Assembly (NCBI GenBank): GCA_019689975.1
Contig: JADGGK010000028.1
Coordinates: 1 to 36,617 of the forward strand
DNA length: 36,617 nt
Reading direction: 5' to 3'
Source: Pseudolabrys sp.
GTDB taxonomy: Bacteria > Pseudomonadota > Alphaproteobacteria > Rhizobiales > Xanthobacteraceae
The notes beneath the pieces are model-generated. The model was not told where the DNA came from. It saw only the letters and a list, made by a program, of their open reading frames with translations, and ran no database searches. Of the stretch, positions 16,972 to 25,628 are shown one piece after another. Made by a program: the position numbers and the translations under genes. How positions within the stretch are numbered: position 1 is the stretch's first letter; each line of letters starts with the position of its first letter.

Positions 16972-17691
16972 ATGACCGATCACACAATCAAGGCGTTTGA
17001 CGCCGATTTGCAGGACCTGTCACGCATGGTTGCCGAGATGGGCGGCCTCGCGGAGAAACAGGTAACCGATTCGGCCGACGCGTTGGCGAAACGCGATACG
17101 GCCTTGGCGCAGCGGGTGATTGCTGCTGACGGCTACATCGACGACCTGCAGCGCCAGATTGAGGAAAAGGCCGTGCTCACGATTGCCCGTCGCCAGCCCA
17201 TGGCGGTCGATCTGCGCGAAGTGGTCGGCGCCCTCAGGCTCGCGGGCGATCTCGAGCGCATCGGCGATCTTGCCAAGAATATCGCCAAGCGTGTCGTCGC
17301 GCTCAACGGCGAATTCCCGCCGCCCAAGCTCATCCGCGGCGTCGAACATATGACCGATTTGGTGCTTGAGCAGATGAAGGCGGTGCTCGATGCTTATGCG
17401 CGTCGCGACGTCAACAGCGCCCTGGCGGTGTGGCGGGGCGACGAGGAGATCGACGCTGTTTGCACCTCGGTGTTCCGCGAGTTGCTCACCTATATGATGG
17501 AAGATCCGCGCAATATCACGTTCTGCATTCATCTGATGTTCTGCGCGAAAAACATCGAACGGATGGGAGATCACGCGACCAACATCGCCGAAAGCGTTCA
17601 CTATATCATAGAAGGCAAACCGATCGCGGATCAGCGACCGAAGGGCGACACTACGACGATACCCGCACTTCGGGTCGGAGAGGGCCGTTAG
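16972..17691 (+). CDS. phoU: phosphate signalling protein PhoU
   Basis: 239 aa. Two ATGs compete: the one at 16963 directly abuts the GGAGG (16958-16962), the one at 16972 has a normal 9-nt spacer, so I chose the latter (start MTDHTIKAFD). The two three-helix bundles of PhoU are visible, each with its metal-binding pattern: ERIGDLAKNIAKR (about 95-107) and ERMGDHATNIAES (about 199-211). It represses PhoR signalling when phosphate is plentiful, through PstB. It is 8 nt upstream of phoB. Confidence 0.95.
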   Translation: MTDHTIKAFDADLQDLSRMVAEMGGLAEKQVTDSADALAKRDTALAQRVIAADGYIDDLQRQIEEKAVLTIARRQPMAVDLREVVGALRLAGDLERIGDLAKNIAKRVVALNGEFPPPKLIRGVEHMTDLVLEQMKAVLDAYARRDVNSALAVWRGDEEIDAVCTSVFRELLTYMMEDPRNITFCIHLMFCAKNIERMGDHATNIAESVHYIIEGKPIADQRPKGDTTTIPALRVGEGR

Positions 17692-17699
17692 AGGAAAGC

Positions 17700-18401
17700 A
17701 TGAGTCCGCGGATTCTGATCGTGGAAGACGAGGAGCCGCTCACCATGCTCCTCCGCTATAACCTCGAGGCGGAGGGGTACGAGGTCGAAAGCGTTGCGCG
17801 CGGCGATGAAGCCGACATGCGTCTCAAGGAGGCGATTCCCGACCTGCTCGTGCTCGACTGGATGTTACCGGGCTTGTCGGGCATCGAGCTGTGCCGCCGC
17901 CTGCGTGCTCGACCCGAGACGCGCAACCTGCCGATCATCATGCTCACCGCGCGCGGCGAGGAAAGCGAAAAGGTGCGAGGCCTTGCGACCGGCGCCGACG
18001 ACTATATCGTCAAGCCCTTCTCGGTGCCCGAGTTGTTGGCACGCGTGCGCGCCCTCCTGCGCCGCGCCAATCCCGAGCGGGTGGCGTCGGTGCTCACCAT
18101 TGGAGACATCGAGCTCGACCGCGAAAGGAAACGCGTGTCGCGGAACGGTCAGATCATCGAGCTCGGTCCAACCGAATACCGTCTGTTGGAGTTTCTCATG
18201 GAGCGCCCCGGTCGGGTGTTCTCGCGCGAGCAGCTGCTCGACGGCGTGTGGGGTTCGGACATTTACATCGACGAGCGTACGGTCGACGTCCATATCGGCC
18301 GGCTGCGCAAGGCCATCAACCGCGGCCACACGGTCGATCCGATACGAACCGTCCGCGGTTCCGGCTATGCGTTGGACGATCGCTATGGACGCGACCGCTG
18401 A
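17700..18401 (+). CDS. phoB: phosphate regulon response regulator PhoB
   Basis: 233 aa, ATG at 17700 with GAGGAAAG upstream. Receiver domain 1-120: acidic pocket ED at 9-10, phospho-acceptor Asp53 in VLDWMLPG, Thr83 in MLTARGEE, Lys105 in DYIVKPFS. The OmpR/PhoB winged helix follows at about 135-230 (LGPTEYRLLEFLMERPGRVF, then VWGSDIYIDERTVDVHIGRLRKAI). Partner of PhoR at 11470; it should bind the Pho box at 12707. Sensor and regulator genes lie at opposite ends of the transporter block. Confidence 0.96.
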   Translation: MSPRILIVEDEEPLTMLLRYNLEAEGYEVESVARGDEADMRLKEAIPDLLVLDWMLPGLSGIELCRRLRARPETRNLPIIMLTARGEESEKVRGLATGADDYIVKPFSVPELLARVRALLRRANPERVASVLTIGDIELDRERKRVSRNGQIIELGPTEYRLLEFLMERPGRVFSREQLLDGVWGSDIYIDERTVDVHIGRLRKAINRGHTVDPIRTVRGSGYALDDRYGRDR

Positions 18402-18792
18402 GCCGCCGCGCTTCGCCCGAGGACGGCTGCAACGCTTCCGCCATATGGCCGCAAGTCTCCAGTCTCCCGCATCCGCGGCGAAGCCTCGCCGGCGCGAGGG
18501 TCTCCTTCTGATCGCGCCCGAGGCTGCTCTCGTTCGGCGCGGCGCTGGCTGCGTCCTTGCGCACTTTCGATCGCATGCGGATCGATGACACGCGCCCTCG
18601 CCCGGCGGGAGGGCGTCGACAGACGCGGGCCGGATCGCAGAGAAGAGAATTCCGAGGGAGAGGTGTCGGATTCGTGCGCCGCCACGCCGGCCTCGCAGCG
18701 CCGCCGCTCCGCAGGGGGCAAATTTCAGTCGAGGCGAAACGATGGGCCCTTCACCCTCGCGACCGGCGCTCGTCGCCCAAGCGATGCTTGGA
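18402..18792. other. 391-nt gene-free stretch between phoB and gcrA
   Basis: The flanking genes converge here. I find no protein-like frame. A GC-rich hairpin, CGCCCTC (18593-18599) with GAGGGCG (18609-18615), could end transcription on either strand, but no T-run follows it. Confidence 0.45.
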
Positions 18793-19284
18793 TTAAGAAC
18801 CTCTCGCGGGCCGCTTGTCGCGGCGCCGCTCATGGGCGGGTTGATAGGCTACGCGCGCGTGATAGGCGCAATACGGCAGTTCATTGACGGTTTCACCGCC
18901 GCAAAAGAAGAACTCGGCGCTTCCGGGATCCCCGATCGGCCAGTGACATGTCCGATCGTTGAGCTCGAGCAATGTCTTGCGCTGGGCAAGCGGGATTTCG
19001 ATCAAATCCGGCTCGAAATCGGCCTCGTAGTCATAAGCGAGGGCGGTATTGCCGCGCACCGAATGGCGCGGCACCCGCAACATATGGCCGCCGGAACGGG
19101 TCTTGCGTGGCCGCGGCGTCGACGAGGCCGGGCTTTTGGCGCGACCGGACAGGCCGAGACGATGTACCTTCCCGATCACCGCATTGCGGGTGATGCCGCC
19201 GAGCTCGGCCGCGATTTGGCTTGCCGACAGGCCGTCCGCCCACAGCTTTTTCAGCAGTTCCACCCTCTCATCGGTCCAGTTCAT
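18793..19284 (-). CDS. gcrA: GcrA cell-cycle regulator
   Basis: 163 aa, ATG preceded by GGGGAGAAATCCTG. The N-terminal helix-turn-helix domain is diagnostic: MNWTDERVELLKKLWADGLS, then SQIAAELGGITRNAVIGKVHRLGL (1-45). A basic linker follows, then the C-terminal sigma-binding domain from about 95 with ELNDRTCHWPIGDP and the Cys pattern FFCGGETVNELPYCAYHARVAY. GcrA binds sigma70 and activates promoters carrying methylated GANTC sites in alphaproteobacteria. A GAATC on the plus strand (19318-19322) lies 34 nt upstream of its own start codon. Confidence 0.96.
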   Translation of the reverse strand: MNWTDERVELLKKLWADGLSASQIAAELGGITRNAVIGKVHRLGLSGRAKSPASSTPRPRKTRSGGHMLRVPRHSVRGNTALAYDYEADFEPDLIEIPLAQRKTLLELNDRTCHWPIGDPGSAEFFFCGGETVNELPYCAYHARVAYQPAHERRRDKRPARGS

Positions 19285-19549
19285 CAGGATTTCTCCCCGA
19301 CAATCAATGCGTTGGAGGAATCTGCCTGCACCGTCGGGCGCCGGTGGACGCCCGACCCTTACGCTTCAGGAATGACCAGAAATCGCGACGCTGCACGATA
19401 TCTCGTATCGTGATACACAAACGCTACAATATGCAGTGGTCGCGGCGCAAGCGCTGGCAAGCCCCCGAAGCCGAGCTACCAACAGGTTTCCGTTAGAATC
19501 GGCGCTTGCGGCAAATTTGAGTCGGCTCCGGGGGGTCGGCGGCGTGCCG
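19285..19549. promoter_or_regulatory. gcrA upstream region with dyad and three GANTC sites
   Basis: The perfect inverted repeat CACGATA-TCTCG-TATCGTG (19394-19412) lies about 110 nt upstream of gcrA in its AT-richest stretch and may be an operator. GANTC sites occur at 19318-19322 (GAATC), 19496-19500 (GAATC) and 19519-19523 (GAGTC), potential targets of the CcrM methylase. A clear -35/-10 for gcrA was not found. Confidence 0.5.
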
Positions 19550-19577
19550 TTGACACCACAAGACCCTCAAATAAAAT
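19550..19577 (+). promoter_or_regulatory. sigma70-type promoter of argD-argF
   Basis: TTGACA (19550-19555), 16 nt, TAAAAT (19572-19577): a full -35 match and five of six at -10. Transcription would begin near 19584, giving a leader of about 120 nt before the chosen argD start. Confidence 0.7.
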
Positions 19578-19586
19578 GAGGAAACG

Positions 19587-19617
19587 GTGCCGCCCGGCGA
19601 GGCGGCACATTTCTTTT
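19587..19617 (+). promoter_or_regulatory. leader hairpin with U-rich tail at the argD mRNA 5' end
   Basis: GTGCCGCC (19587-19594) pairs with GGCGGCAC (19601-19608) around a 6-nt loop, followed by ATTTCTTTT. It has the form of a small terminator but begins only about 3 nt after the predicted transcription start. It could be an attenuator, a 5' stabiliser, or the end of a very short transcript. Confidence 0.5.
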
Positions 19618-19704
19618 CGCTGCGCATATCGGCCCGAAGGGCATGTCTTCGGACGCGGGGTCCGGGAAAGGATGCGTTTTCGGCGGCGATTGCGCTCCGA
19701 CCCG

Positions 19705-20928
19705 ATGGTCCGATGGAATCCGGCCGTGACGTCGCACCTGTTACCGACCTACGCGCGCGTCGACCTCGCCTTCGAGCGGGGGGAGGGGGCATGGCTCATC
19801 GCCACCAACGGCGAACGGTACCTGGATTTCGCCTCCGGCGTGGCGGTCAACGCGCTCGGTCATGCGCACCCGCGGCTGGTGAGGACCATCGAGGAACAGG
19901 CGCGCAAGCTGTGGCACGTTTCGAACCTCTATCACATCCCCGAGGCCGAGAAACTCGCGCAACAACTTTGCGCGGCGAGCTTTGCCGACACCGTCTTTTT
20001 CCAGAATTCCGGCGCCGAGGCTGTCGAATGCGCGATCAAGCTCGTGCGCAAATATCAGTCCGCATCCGGCCGGCCGGAACGTTTCCGCATCATCACCTTC
20101 GAGGGAGCGTTTCACGGCCGCACGCTGGCGGCGCTCGCGGCGACCGGCAACAAGAAATATCTCGACGGCTTCGGTCCGCCGGTCGACGGCTTCGACCAGG
20201 TGCCCTTTGCCGACCTCGCGGCGACGCGCGCGGCGGTCGGACGCGCCACGGCCGGCATCATGATCGAACCGGTGATGGGCGAGGGCGGGGTGCGGGTCGT
20301 CCCGCATGGCTTCCTGCGTGCGCTGCGCGAATTGTGCGATCAGCACGGGCTGCTGCTGATATTTGACGAAATCCAGACCGGCATCGGCCGCACCGGCTAT
20401 TTGTTCGCCTATCAGCAGACCGGCGTCACGCCCGACGTGATGACCCTGGCCAAGGCGCTCGGCGGCGGCTTTCCGATCGGCGCCTGCCTTGCGACGGCCG
20501 AGGCGTCCAAGGGAATGACCGTCGGAACGCACGGCTCGACCTTCGGCGGCAATCCGCTGGCGATGACCCTCGGTCTTGCCGTGCTTGACGAGATCACAAG
20601 GCCCGGATTCCTGGAGAAAGTGCGCGCGGTGGCGCTGCGTCTCAAGCAGCGACTGGCCGAACTCAGGGATCGCTATCCCGCCGTGATCGCCGAGGTGCGC
20701 GGCGCGGGCCTGCTGATCGGACTGCGCATGATTCCCGCCGCGGCCGAAATGGTGGATGCGTTGCGGGCGGAAAAAATGCTTGCGGTCGCCGCCGGTGACA
20801 ATGTGGTGCGCCTGCTCCCGCCGCTGATCGTCGGCGAGGCCGAAATCGCCGAAGCGGTGGCGCGCATCGACCGCGCTTGTACGCATCTCGCCGCGGCGCG
20901 GACGCATGCCAGGGAGACGGCCTCATGA
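19705..20928 (+). CDS. argD: acetylornithine aminotransferase ArgD
   Basis: 407 aa from the ATG at 19705. The start is uncertain: it has no good ribosome site. An ATG at 19672 follows GGAAAGG closely, and a GTG at 19726 would begin at [11 protein letters not shown]. Family features: [16 protein letters not shown] at the N-terminus, [12 protein letters not shown] (101-112), FEGAFHGRT (132-140), Asp221 in [12 protein letters not shown], and the PLP lysine Lys250 in [11 protein letters not shown]. It converts N-acetylglutamate semialdehyde to N-acetylornithine in arginine synthesis and may also serve in lysine synthesis. It overlaps argF by 4 nt. Confidence 0.93.
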   Translation: MVRWNPAVTSHLLPTYARVDLAFERGEGAWLIATNGERYLDFASGVAVNALGHAHPRLVRTIEEQARKLWHVSNLYHIPEAEKLAQQLCAASFADTVFFQNSGAEAVECAIKLVRKYQSASGRPERFRIITFEGAFHGRTLAALAATGNKKYLDGFGPPVDGFDQVPFADLAATRAAVGRATAGIMIEPVMGEGGVRVVPHGFLRALRELCDQHGLLLIFDEIQTGIGRTGYLFAYQQTGVTPDVMTLAKALGGGFPIGACLATAEASKGMTVGTHGSTFGGNPLAMTLGLAVLDEITRPGFLEKVRAVALRLKQRLAELRDRYPAVIAEVRGAGLLIGLRMIPAAAEMVDALRAEKMLAVAAGDNVVRLLPPLIVGEAEIAEAVARIDRACTHLAAARTHARETAS

Positions 20929-21851
20929 CGGGAAACAGCGTCCGGCATTTCCTTGACCTCATCGATATCCCCAAACCCACTTTGGCCAGGCTGATCGATC
21001 GAAGCCGCGCGATGAAGGCCGAGCGCGCGCGGGGCGTGGTGCGCTCTCCCCTTGCCGGCAAGACGCTTGCCATGGTGTTCGACAAACCCTCGACCCGCAC
21101 GCGGGTATCGTTCGACGTCGCCATGCGCCAGCTGGGCGGTGAGGCCATCATGCTGACGGCGCAGGAAATGCAGCTAGGCCGCGGCGAAACGCTCGCCGAT
21201 ACGGCGCGGGTTCTGTCGCGTTTCGTCGACGCCATCGTGATCCGCATCCTCGATCACGAAGCGGTGGCCGAGCTTGCCCGCCATGCCACCGTACCGGTGA
21301 TCAACGGCCTGACGCGCCGGTCGCATCCCTGCCAGGTGCTGGCCGACGTCATGACATTCGAGGAAAAGAAGGGGCCGATCCGCGGGCGGACCGTGGCCTG
21401 GACGGGCGACAGCAATAATGTTCTGGCCTCCTGGATGCACGCGGCCGAGCGTTTCGATTTCGAACTGCGCGTCGCCTGTCCGCCGGAACTACGGCCGAAG
21501 AAATGGCTCATGGACTGGGTCAAGCGTTCGGGTGCCGCCATCCGCGTGGGCGACGATCCCGAGGCGGCGGTGAGGGAAGCCGACTGCGTGGTCACCGACA
21601 CCTGGGTGTCCATGGGCGACAAGGACGGCAAGCGCCGCCACAACGTGCTCAAGCGCTATCAGGTCAACGCGCGGCTCATGAGCAAGGCCAAGCCCGATGC
21701 GCTGTTCATGCACTGCCTGCCAGCGCATCGCGGCGAGGAGGTCACCGACGACGTCATCGACGGGCCGCAGTCCGTCGTGTTCGACGAGGCCGAGAACCGG
21801 CTGCATGCGCAAAAAGGCCTGCTCGCCTGGTGCTTGCACGCCGACGCCTAG
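20925..21851 (+). CDS. argF: ornithine carbamoyltransferase ArgF
   Basis: 308 aa, ATG overlapping the argD stop (ATGA). Carbamoyl-phosphate site STRTR (56-60), the HPCQ motif (134-137) and the ornithine-binding segment [10 protein letters not shown] (263-272) are intact; DTWVSMG (225-231) is the second ornithine motif. It makes citrulline in the arginine pathway, two steps after the ArgD product is deacetylated. Length is standard for the anabolic enzyme. It shares the promoter at 19550 with argD. Confidence 0.96.
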   Translation: MTGNSVRHFLDLIDIPKPTLARLIDRSRAMKAERARGVVRSPLAGKTLAMVFDKPSTRTRVSFDVAMRQLGGEAIMLTAQEMQLGRGETLADTARVLSRFVDAIVIRILDHEAVAELARHATVPVINGLTRRSHPCQVLADVMTFEEKKGPIRGRTVAWTGDSNNVLASWMHAAERFDFELRVACPPELRPKKWLMDWVKRSGAAIRVGDDPEAAVREADCVVTDTWVSMGDKDGKRRHNVLKRYQVNARLMSKAKPDALFMHCLPAHRGEEVTDDVIDGPQSVVFDEAENRLHAQKGLLAWCLHADA

Positions 21852-22008
21852 CGAGGAGGCCGCCCGTCCGCGAACCCTGCGCAGGTCGGGCGGGGTGCGG
21901 CGCGGATCGCGGATATGGCGGTGAGGAGGCCGTGCCCGGTCGAGGCAAGACGCGGGGCTCGCATTTGGGCCGGCGAGTGCTACATATTGGCAAACGATCG
22001 ATTTCGTC

Positions 22009-23016
22009 ATGAACGATCCCGACATCGTCATCCCTTCACGGGCGCCGTCGGCGACGCCCGCGGACGACATCGTCACGCCTTTCGAGGTCGCCAAGCTTGA
22101 TTTGCGCGGCCGGGTGGTGAGACTCGGCTCCTCGGTCAACCGCATTCTCGCGCGTCACGCTTATCCCGCGCCGGTCGCCAAGCTCCTGGGCGAAGCCGTG
22201 GTGCTTGCGGTCATGCTCGGCTCCTCGCTCAAGTTCAACGGCCGCTTCATTCTGCAAACCCAGAGCGACGGCCCGGTGCGCATGCTCGTGGTCGATTTCG
22301 TGACGCCCGGCAAGGTGCGCGCGTGCGCGCGTTTCGACAAGTCGCGCGTCGCCGCGGCGATCGCCGAGGGTCGCGCCGACGGCGGCGCGCTGCTCGGGCG
22401 GGGCCATCTCGCCATGACCATCGATCCGGGCGCCCATATGAATCGGTATCAGGGTCTGGTCGCGCTGACCGGCGGCTCGCTCGAGGAGGCAGCACACGAG
22501 TATTTCCTGCGCTCCGAACAGATCCCCACGCGCGTGCGGCTTGCCGTTGCGGAGGAGCTGCGCGCCGGGGAAAGCGGAGTGAGCCATGGCTGGCGCGCCG
22601 GGGGCATCATGCTGCAGTTCTTGCCCAAGGCGGGCGAACGCGCACGCGTTCCCGACCTCGATCCGGGCGACGCGCCTGCGGGGACGGAACCGCACCGCGT
22701 GGCGGAGGACGATGCGTGGATCGAGGGCCGCGCGCTGGTTTCGACGGTCGAGGATGTGGAATTGATCGATCCGGCCCTGTCGAGCGAGCGCTTGATCTAT
22801 CGTCTCTTTCATGAACCCGGCGTGCGGGTGTTCCGCGTCGATACGATCACCGCCGAATGTTCCTGCTCGCGCGCCGGCGTGGAGGCCATGCTCAGAAGTT
22901 TCTCGCAGAACGACCGCGACCACATGGTCGAGAACGGCAAGATCTCCGTCACCTGTGAGTTCTGCAACGCAACCTACGAGTTTGCGCCGTCCGAGGTCGA
23001 CGCGAAGACGCACTGA
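22009..23016 (+). CDS. hslO: redox-regulated chaperone Hsp33
   Basis: 335 aa. The N-terminal chaperone domain (about 30-250) contains GEAVVLAVMLGSSLKFNGRF and DPGAHMNRYQGLV. The C-terminal zinc redox switch has Cys284 and Cys286 (ECSCSR) and Cys316 and Cys319 (CEFC), the four ligands of Hsp33. Oxidation of these releases zinc and activates the holdase in the cytoplasm. It follows argF by 157 nt and may be transcribed from its own promoter in that gap, which I could not identify. Confidence 0.95.
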   Translation: MNDPDIVIPSRAPSATPADDIVTPFEVAKLDLRGRVVRLGSSVNRILARHAYPAPVAKLLGEAVVLAVMLGSSLKFNGRFILQTQSDGPVRMLVVDFVTPGKVRACARFDKSRVAAAIAEGRADGGALLGRGHLAMTIDPGAHMNRYQGLVALTGGSLEEAAHEYFLRSEQIPTRVRLAVAEELRAGESGVSHGWRAGGIMLQFLPKAGERARVPDLDPGDAPAGTEPHRVAEDDAWIEGRALVSTVEDVELIDPALSSERLIYRLFHEPGVRVFRVDTITAECSCSRAGVEAMLRSFSQNDRDHMVENGKISVTCEFCNATYEFAPSEVDAKTH

Positions 23017-23196
23017 ACGCCGTGCCGGGACGGGCGCGCCCATTGCGGTGTACGCGTCGGCGGCGTCCGATCCTCCGCGCGACGCGGGCGGCGAACCTGG
23101 ATCGCGCAGGGTTGCGCGGCTCCGTCAGCAATTGCGTCATCGGCCCTGCGGGCGCCTTGCCGTGCCGACGCCGGCTCTATTCGATCGTACTCCGCT

Positions 23197-23589
23197 TTAG
23201 TTGATCGTGCGGCCGGCATAAGAGGAATCGAGAGAGAAGGCGGGAATGTCGATGTCGAAATGCTCGCCTTTCTCCGTCACCATGCCGTAGCTGCCGACCA
23301 TGAAGCCCGACGGCGTGGGAAGCGGCACGCCGCTCGTGTATTCGAACGATTCGCCCGGCTTGAGCACTGGTTGTTCGCCGACGACGCCCGCGCCCTTGAC
23401 CTCCTGCAGGCGTCCATGCGCGTCGGTGATGCGCCAATGCCTGGTCTTCAACTGGACCGTCTCGGTGCCGCGATTGGTGATGTCGATGGTATAGGCCCAG
23501 AAGTAGTAATTGTCGGCCGGCGATGACCGCTCCGGCAGGAAGCGCGGTCTCACCGTGACCTCGACCTGACGGGTTATGGCGCGGTACAT
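23197..23589 (-). CDS. apaG: ApaG protein
   Basis: 130 aa from the ATG at 23589, chosen over the upstream in-frame ATG (23625) because GAGGAG lies 6 nt before it and the product begins MYRAITRQVEVTV as ApaG proteins do. The single fibronectin-like domain fills the protein: YYFWAYTIDITNRGTETVQL and WRITDAHGRLQEVKGAGVVGEQPVL with the glycine-rich motif, then TPSGFMVGSYGM. The role of ApaG is uncertain; it has been linked to cobalt and magnesium handling and to nucleotide metabolism. It is divergent from opgC. Confidence 0.94.
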   Translation of the reverse strand: MYRAITRQVEVTVRPRFLPERSSPADNYYFWAYTIDITNRGTETVQLKTRHWRITDAHGRLQEVKGAGVVGEQPVLKPGESFEYTSGVPLPTPSGFMVGSYGMVTEKGEHFDIDIPAFSLDSSYAGRTIN

Positions 23590-23697
23590 CGGCCGCTCCT
23601 CGACCTTGCTGTCGGCGTCTGCCATGGCTCCGCCTTAGTGCGGAATTATGACCGACGCATTCTAGCCAATAAAAGCCATTTCGTAGAAGCGCCCTGC

Positions 23698-24861
23698 ATG
23701 GCCCCCGTCCCGACCGAACGCGACCTGCGGCTCGATCTGTTTCGCGGCATCGCGCTTTGGCTCATCTTTCTGGATCACATTCCGTCCAACGCGGTGAGCT
23801 GGATTACGATACGCAATTACGGCTTTTCCGACGCCACGGAGATCTTCGTATTCATTTCCGGTTATACCGCGGCGTTCGTCTATGGCCGCGCCATGCGCGA
23901 ACACGGTTTTCTTGTCGGGACGGCGCGCGTGCTGCGGCGGGCTTGGCAGATCTATGTCGCGCATGTGTTTCTGTTCGCGATTTATCTCGCGGAGATCGCC
24001 TATGTCGCGCATTCCTTCGAGAATCCTCTCTATACGGAGGAAATGGGCGTGCGCGATTTCATCAAGGATCCGGACGTCACGATCATTCAGGCGCTGCTGC
24101 TCAAGTTCAAGCCGGTAAATATGGACGTGCTGCCGCTCTACATCGTCTTGCTTGCGGGATTCCCGCCGATGCTGTGGCTGCTCATGCGGATGCCTTCGTT
24201 TGCGCTCGCCCTCTCCGCCGCCCTCTACGGACTCGCCTGGTACCTTGGATGGAATTTTCCCGCCTATCCGACCGGCAGCTGGGTGTTCAACCCTTTGGCT
24301 TGGCAACTCCTCTTCGTGTTCGGCGCCTGGTGTGCGCTTGGCGGCTCGCTGCGGCTTGCGCGTTGGATCGGCGCGCGGCTGACGCGCATGCTGGCGGTCG
24401 CCTACCTGATCTTTGCCTTTTGCATCACGCTCACGTGGTATTTCCCGCATCTGGCCGTCTACGTCCCGCATGTTGTCAGCAACGTCATTTATCCCATCGA
24501 CAAGACCAATCTCGACGTGTTGCGCCTGTTGCATTTCTTCTCGCTGGCGGTGCTGACGGTGGGGCTCGTGCCCTATGGTTCGCCCGCGCTCAAGTCGCCG
24601 TTGTTCTGGCCGGCCATTGTCTGCGGTCAGCATTCGCTGGAAACCTTCTGCCTCGGAGTATTTCTTTCCTTTGCCGGACATTTTGTGTTCACCGAGGTCT
24701 CGAACCGCCTGCTCACCCACGTCTTGGTGAGCCTCGCAGGCATTGTTATCATGGTGGCGGCCGCGGCGCTTGTTTCGTGGTATAAACGCATCGAGAGACG
24801 CGGCGCGGGTCCGCGTCCGCCGGCGACCATGCCGGGACTTGCGGGGGGCGACGCGTCATGA
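23698..24861 (+). CDS. opgC: OpgC-family membrane acyltransferase (periplasmic glucan succinylation)
   Basis: 387 aa from the ATG at 23698; the frame is open from 23638 but this start precedes DLRLDLFRGIALWLIFLDHIPS, the conserved first helix of OpgC/acyltransferase-3-like proteins. About ten membrane helices follow. Other family segments are the FSDATEIFVFISGYTAAFVYG region (43-63) and the NPLAWQLLFVFGAW helix. OpgC adds succinyl groups to osmoregulated periplasmic glucans. No opgG or opgH is in the window. Its stop overlaps the start of the first SGNH gene (ATGA), so the two are co-translated, which suggests a functional pair. Confidence 0.88.
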   Translation: MAPVPTERDLRLDLFRGIALWLIFLDHIPSNAVSWITIRNYGFSDATEIFVFISGYTAAFVYGRAMREHGFLVGTARVLRRAWQIYVAHVFLFAIYLAEIAYVAHSFENPLYTEEMGVRDFIKDPDVTIIQALLLKFKPVNMDVLPLYIVLLAGFPPMLWLLMRMPSFALALSAALYGLAWYLGWNFPAYPTGSWVFNPLAWQLLFVFGAWCALGGSLRLARWIGARLTRMLAVAYLIFAFCITLTWYFPHLAVYVPHVVSNVIYPIDKTNLDVLRLLHFFSLAVLTVGLVPYGSPALKSPLFWPAIVCGQHSLETFCLGVFLSFAGHFVFTEVSNRLLTHVLVSLAGIVIMVAAAALVSWYKRIERRGAGPRPPATMPGLAGGDAS

Positions 24862-25607
24862 AGCGGTTAGCGCTTGTGTTTGCATTGACCGGCCTGATCG
24901 GCCCGGCATCGGCCGGCGCGCCGGCCGAATGTCTCATCGCCCAGCACCAGAACGAATACATCTTCCCCCTGCGTATGACGGCGCGAGCCATCGCCGCGAA
25001 GCGTCTGGACATTCTCGTTATCGGCGCCGGTTCGTCCGCCCTTCCCGGACCGAACGGGACGCGCAACGCTTATCCCGCCCGCTTGCAGAACGCGCTCGCC
25101 GAAATGCTGCCCGCGGTTACGGTAAAGGTGTCGACCGACGTGTCGCCGCATCGGACGGCGCTCGAGATGGTGCATGTCCTGCCGGCGGCTCTGTCAGCGG
25201 CCAAGCCGACTCTCGTCATCTGGCAGACGGGAACCGTCGACGCTCTGCAGGGGGTCGATGCCGACCAGTTCAGCCAAGCCCTCGATCAGGGCATTAACCT
25301 TGCCCACAATGCCGGAGCGGACGTGGTGCTGGTCAATGCCCAATATAGTCCGCGGACCGAATCGATGATCGCGCTCGGCACCTACGCCGAGAATATGCGT
25401 TGGGTTGCACTGCAACACGAGATTCCCTTGTTCAACCGCTTCGGCATTATGCGGCTGTGGTCCGACCTTGGTACCTTCGATTTCACCACCGCGACGAAAA
25501 AACTTGACATGGCGGTTCGGGTTCATGAATGCATTGGCTGGTTGCTTGCCGAGCTCATCGTCCAAGCGGCCAAACAGGAGGCGCCGCGCGCTGCAGGCGA
25601 ACGTTGA
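24858..25607 (+). CDS. periplasmic SGNH-fold protein with degenerate catalytic site
   Basis: 249 aa with a signal peptide (residues 1-19). It aligns along its length with the next protein: VIGAGSSALPG (55-64) is block I with Ser60 kept, and VNAQYSPR (159-166) matches IDPQYAPK there. The other catalytic positions are lost. The block II glycines fall at Asp94 and Ser96, block III GTN reads GTV (Val127), and block V D-G-L-H reads K-K-L-D (214-217). His223 nearby might substitute, but the usual Asp-His pair is gone. It is probably a binding or scaffold partner, or a diverged acyltransferase. Coupled to opgC by a 4-nt overlap. Confidence 0.75.
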   Translation: MKRLALVFALTGLIGPASAGAPAECLIAQHQNEYIFPLRMTARAIAAKRLDILVIGAGSSALPGPNGTRNAYPARLQNALAEMLPAVTVKVSTDVSPHRTALEMVHVLPAALSAAKPTLVIWQTGTVDALQGVDADQFSQALDQGINLAHNAGADVVLVNAQYSPRTESMIALGTYAENMRWVALQHEIPLFNRFGIMRLWSDLGTFDFTTATKKLDMAVRVHECIGWLLAELIVQAAKQEAPRAAGER

Positions 25608-25628
25608 TCGGGGCAGGGGGGCATCTGA

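Noticed and set aside
19741..20907. 388-aa minus-strand frame opposite argD
   Set aside because: argD has full PLP-enzyme motifs; the antisense product is Arg/Gly/His-rich without motifs.
22036..23043. 335-aa minus-strand frame
   Set aside because: Nearly exact shadow of hslO; GC-rich codon bias opens the antisense frame.
23662..24720. 352-aa minus-strand frame opposite opgC
   Set aside because: Very polar, charge-rich product, antisense to clear membrane helices of OpgC.
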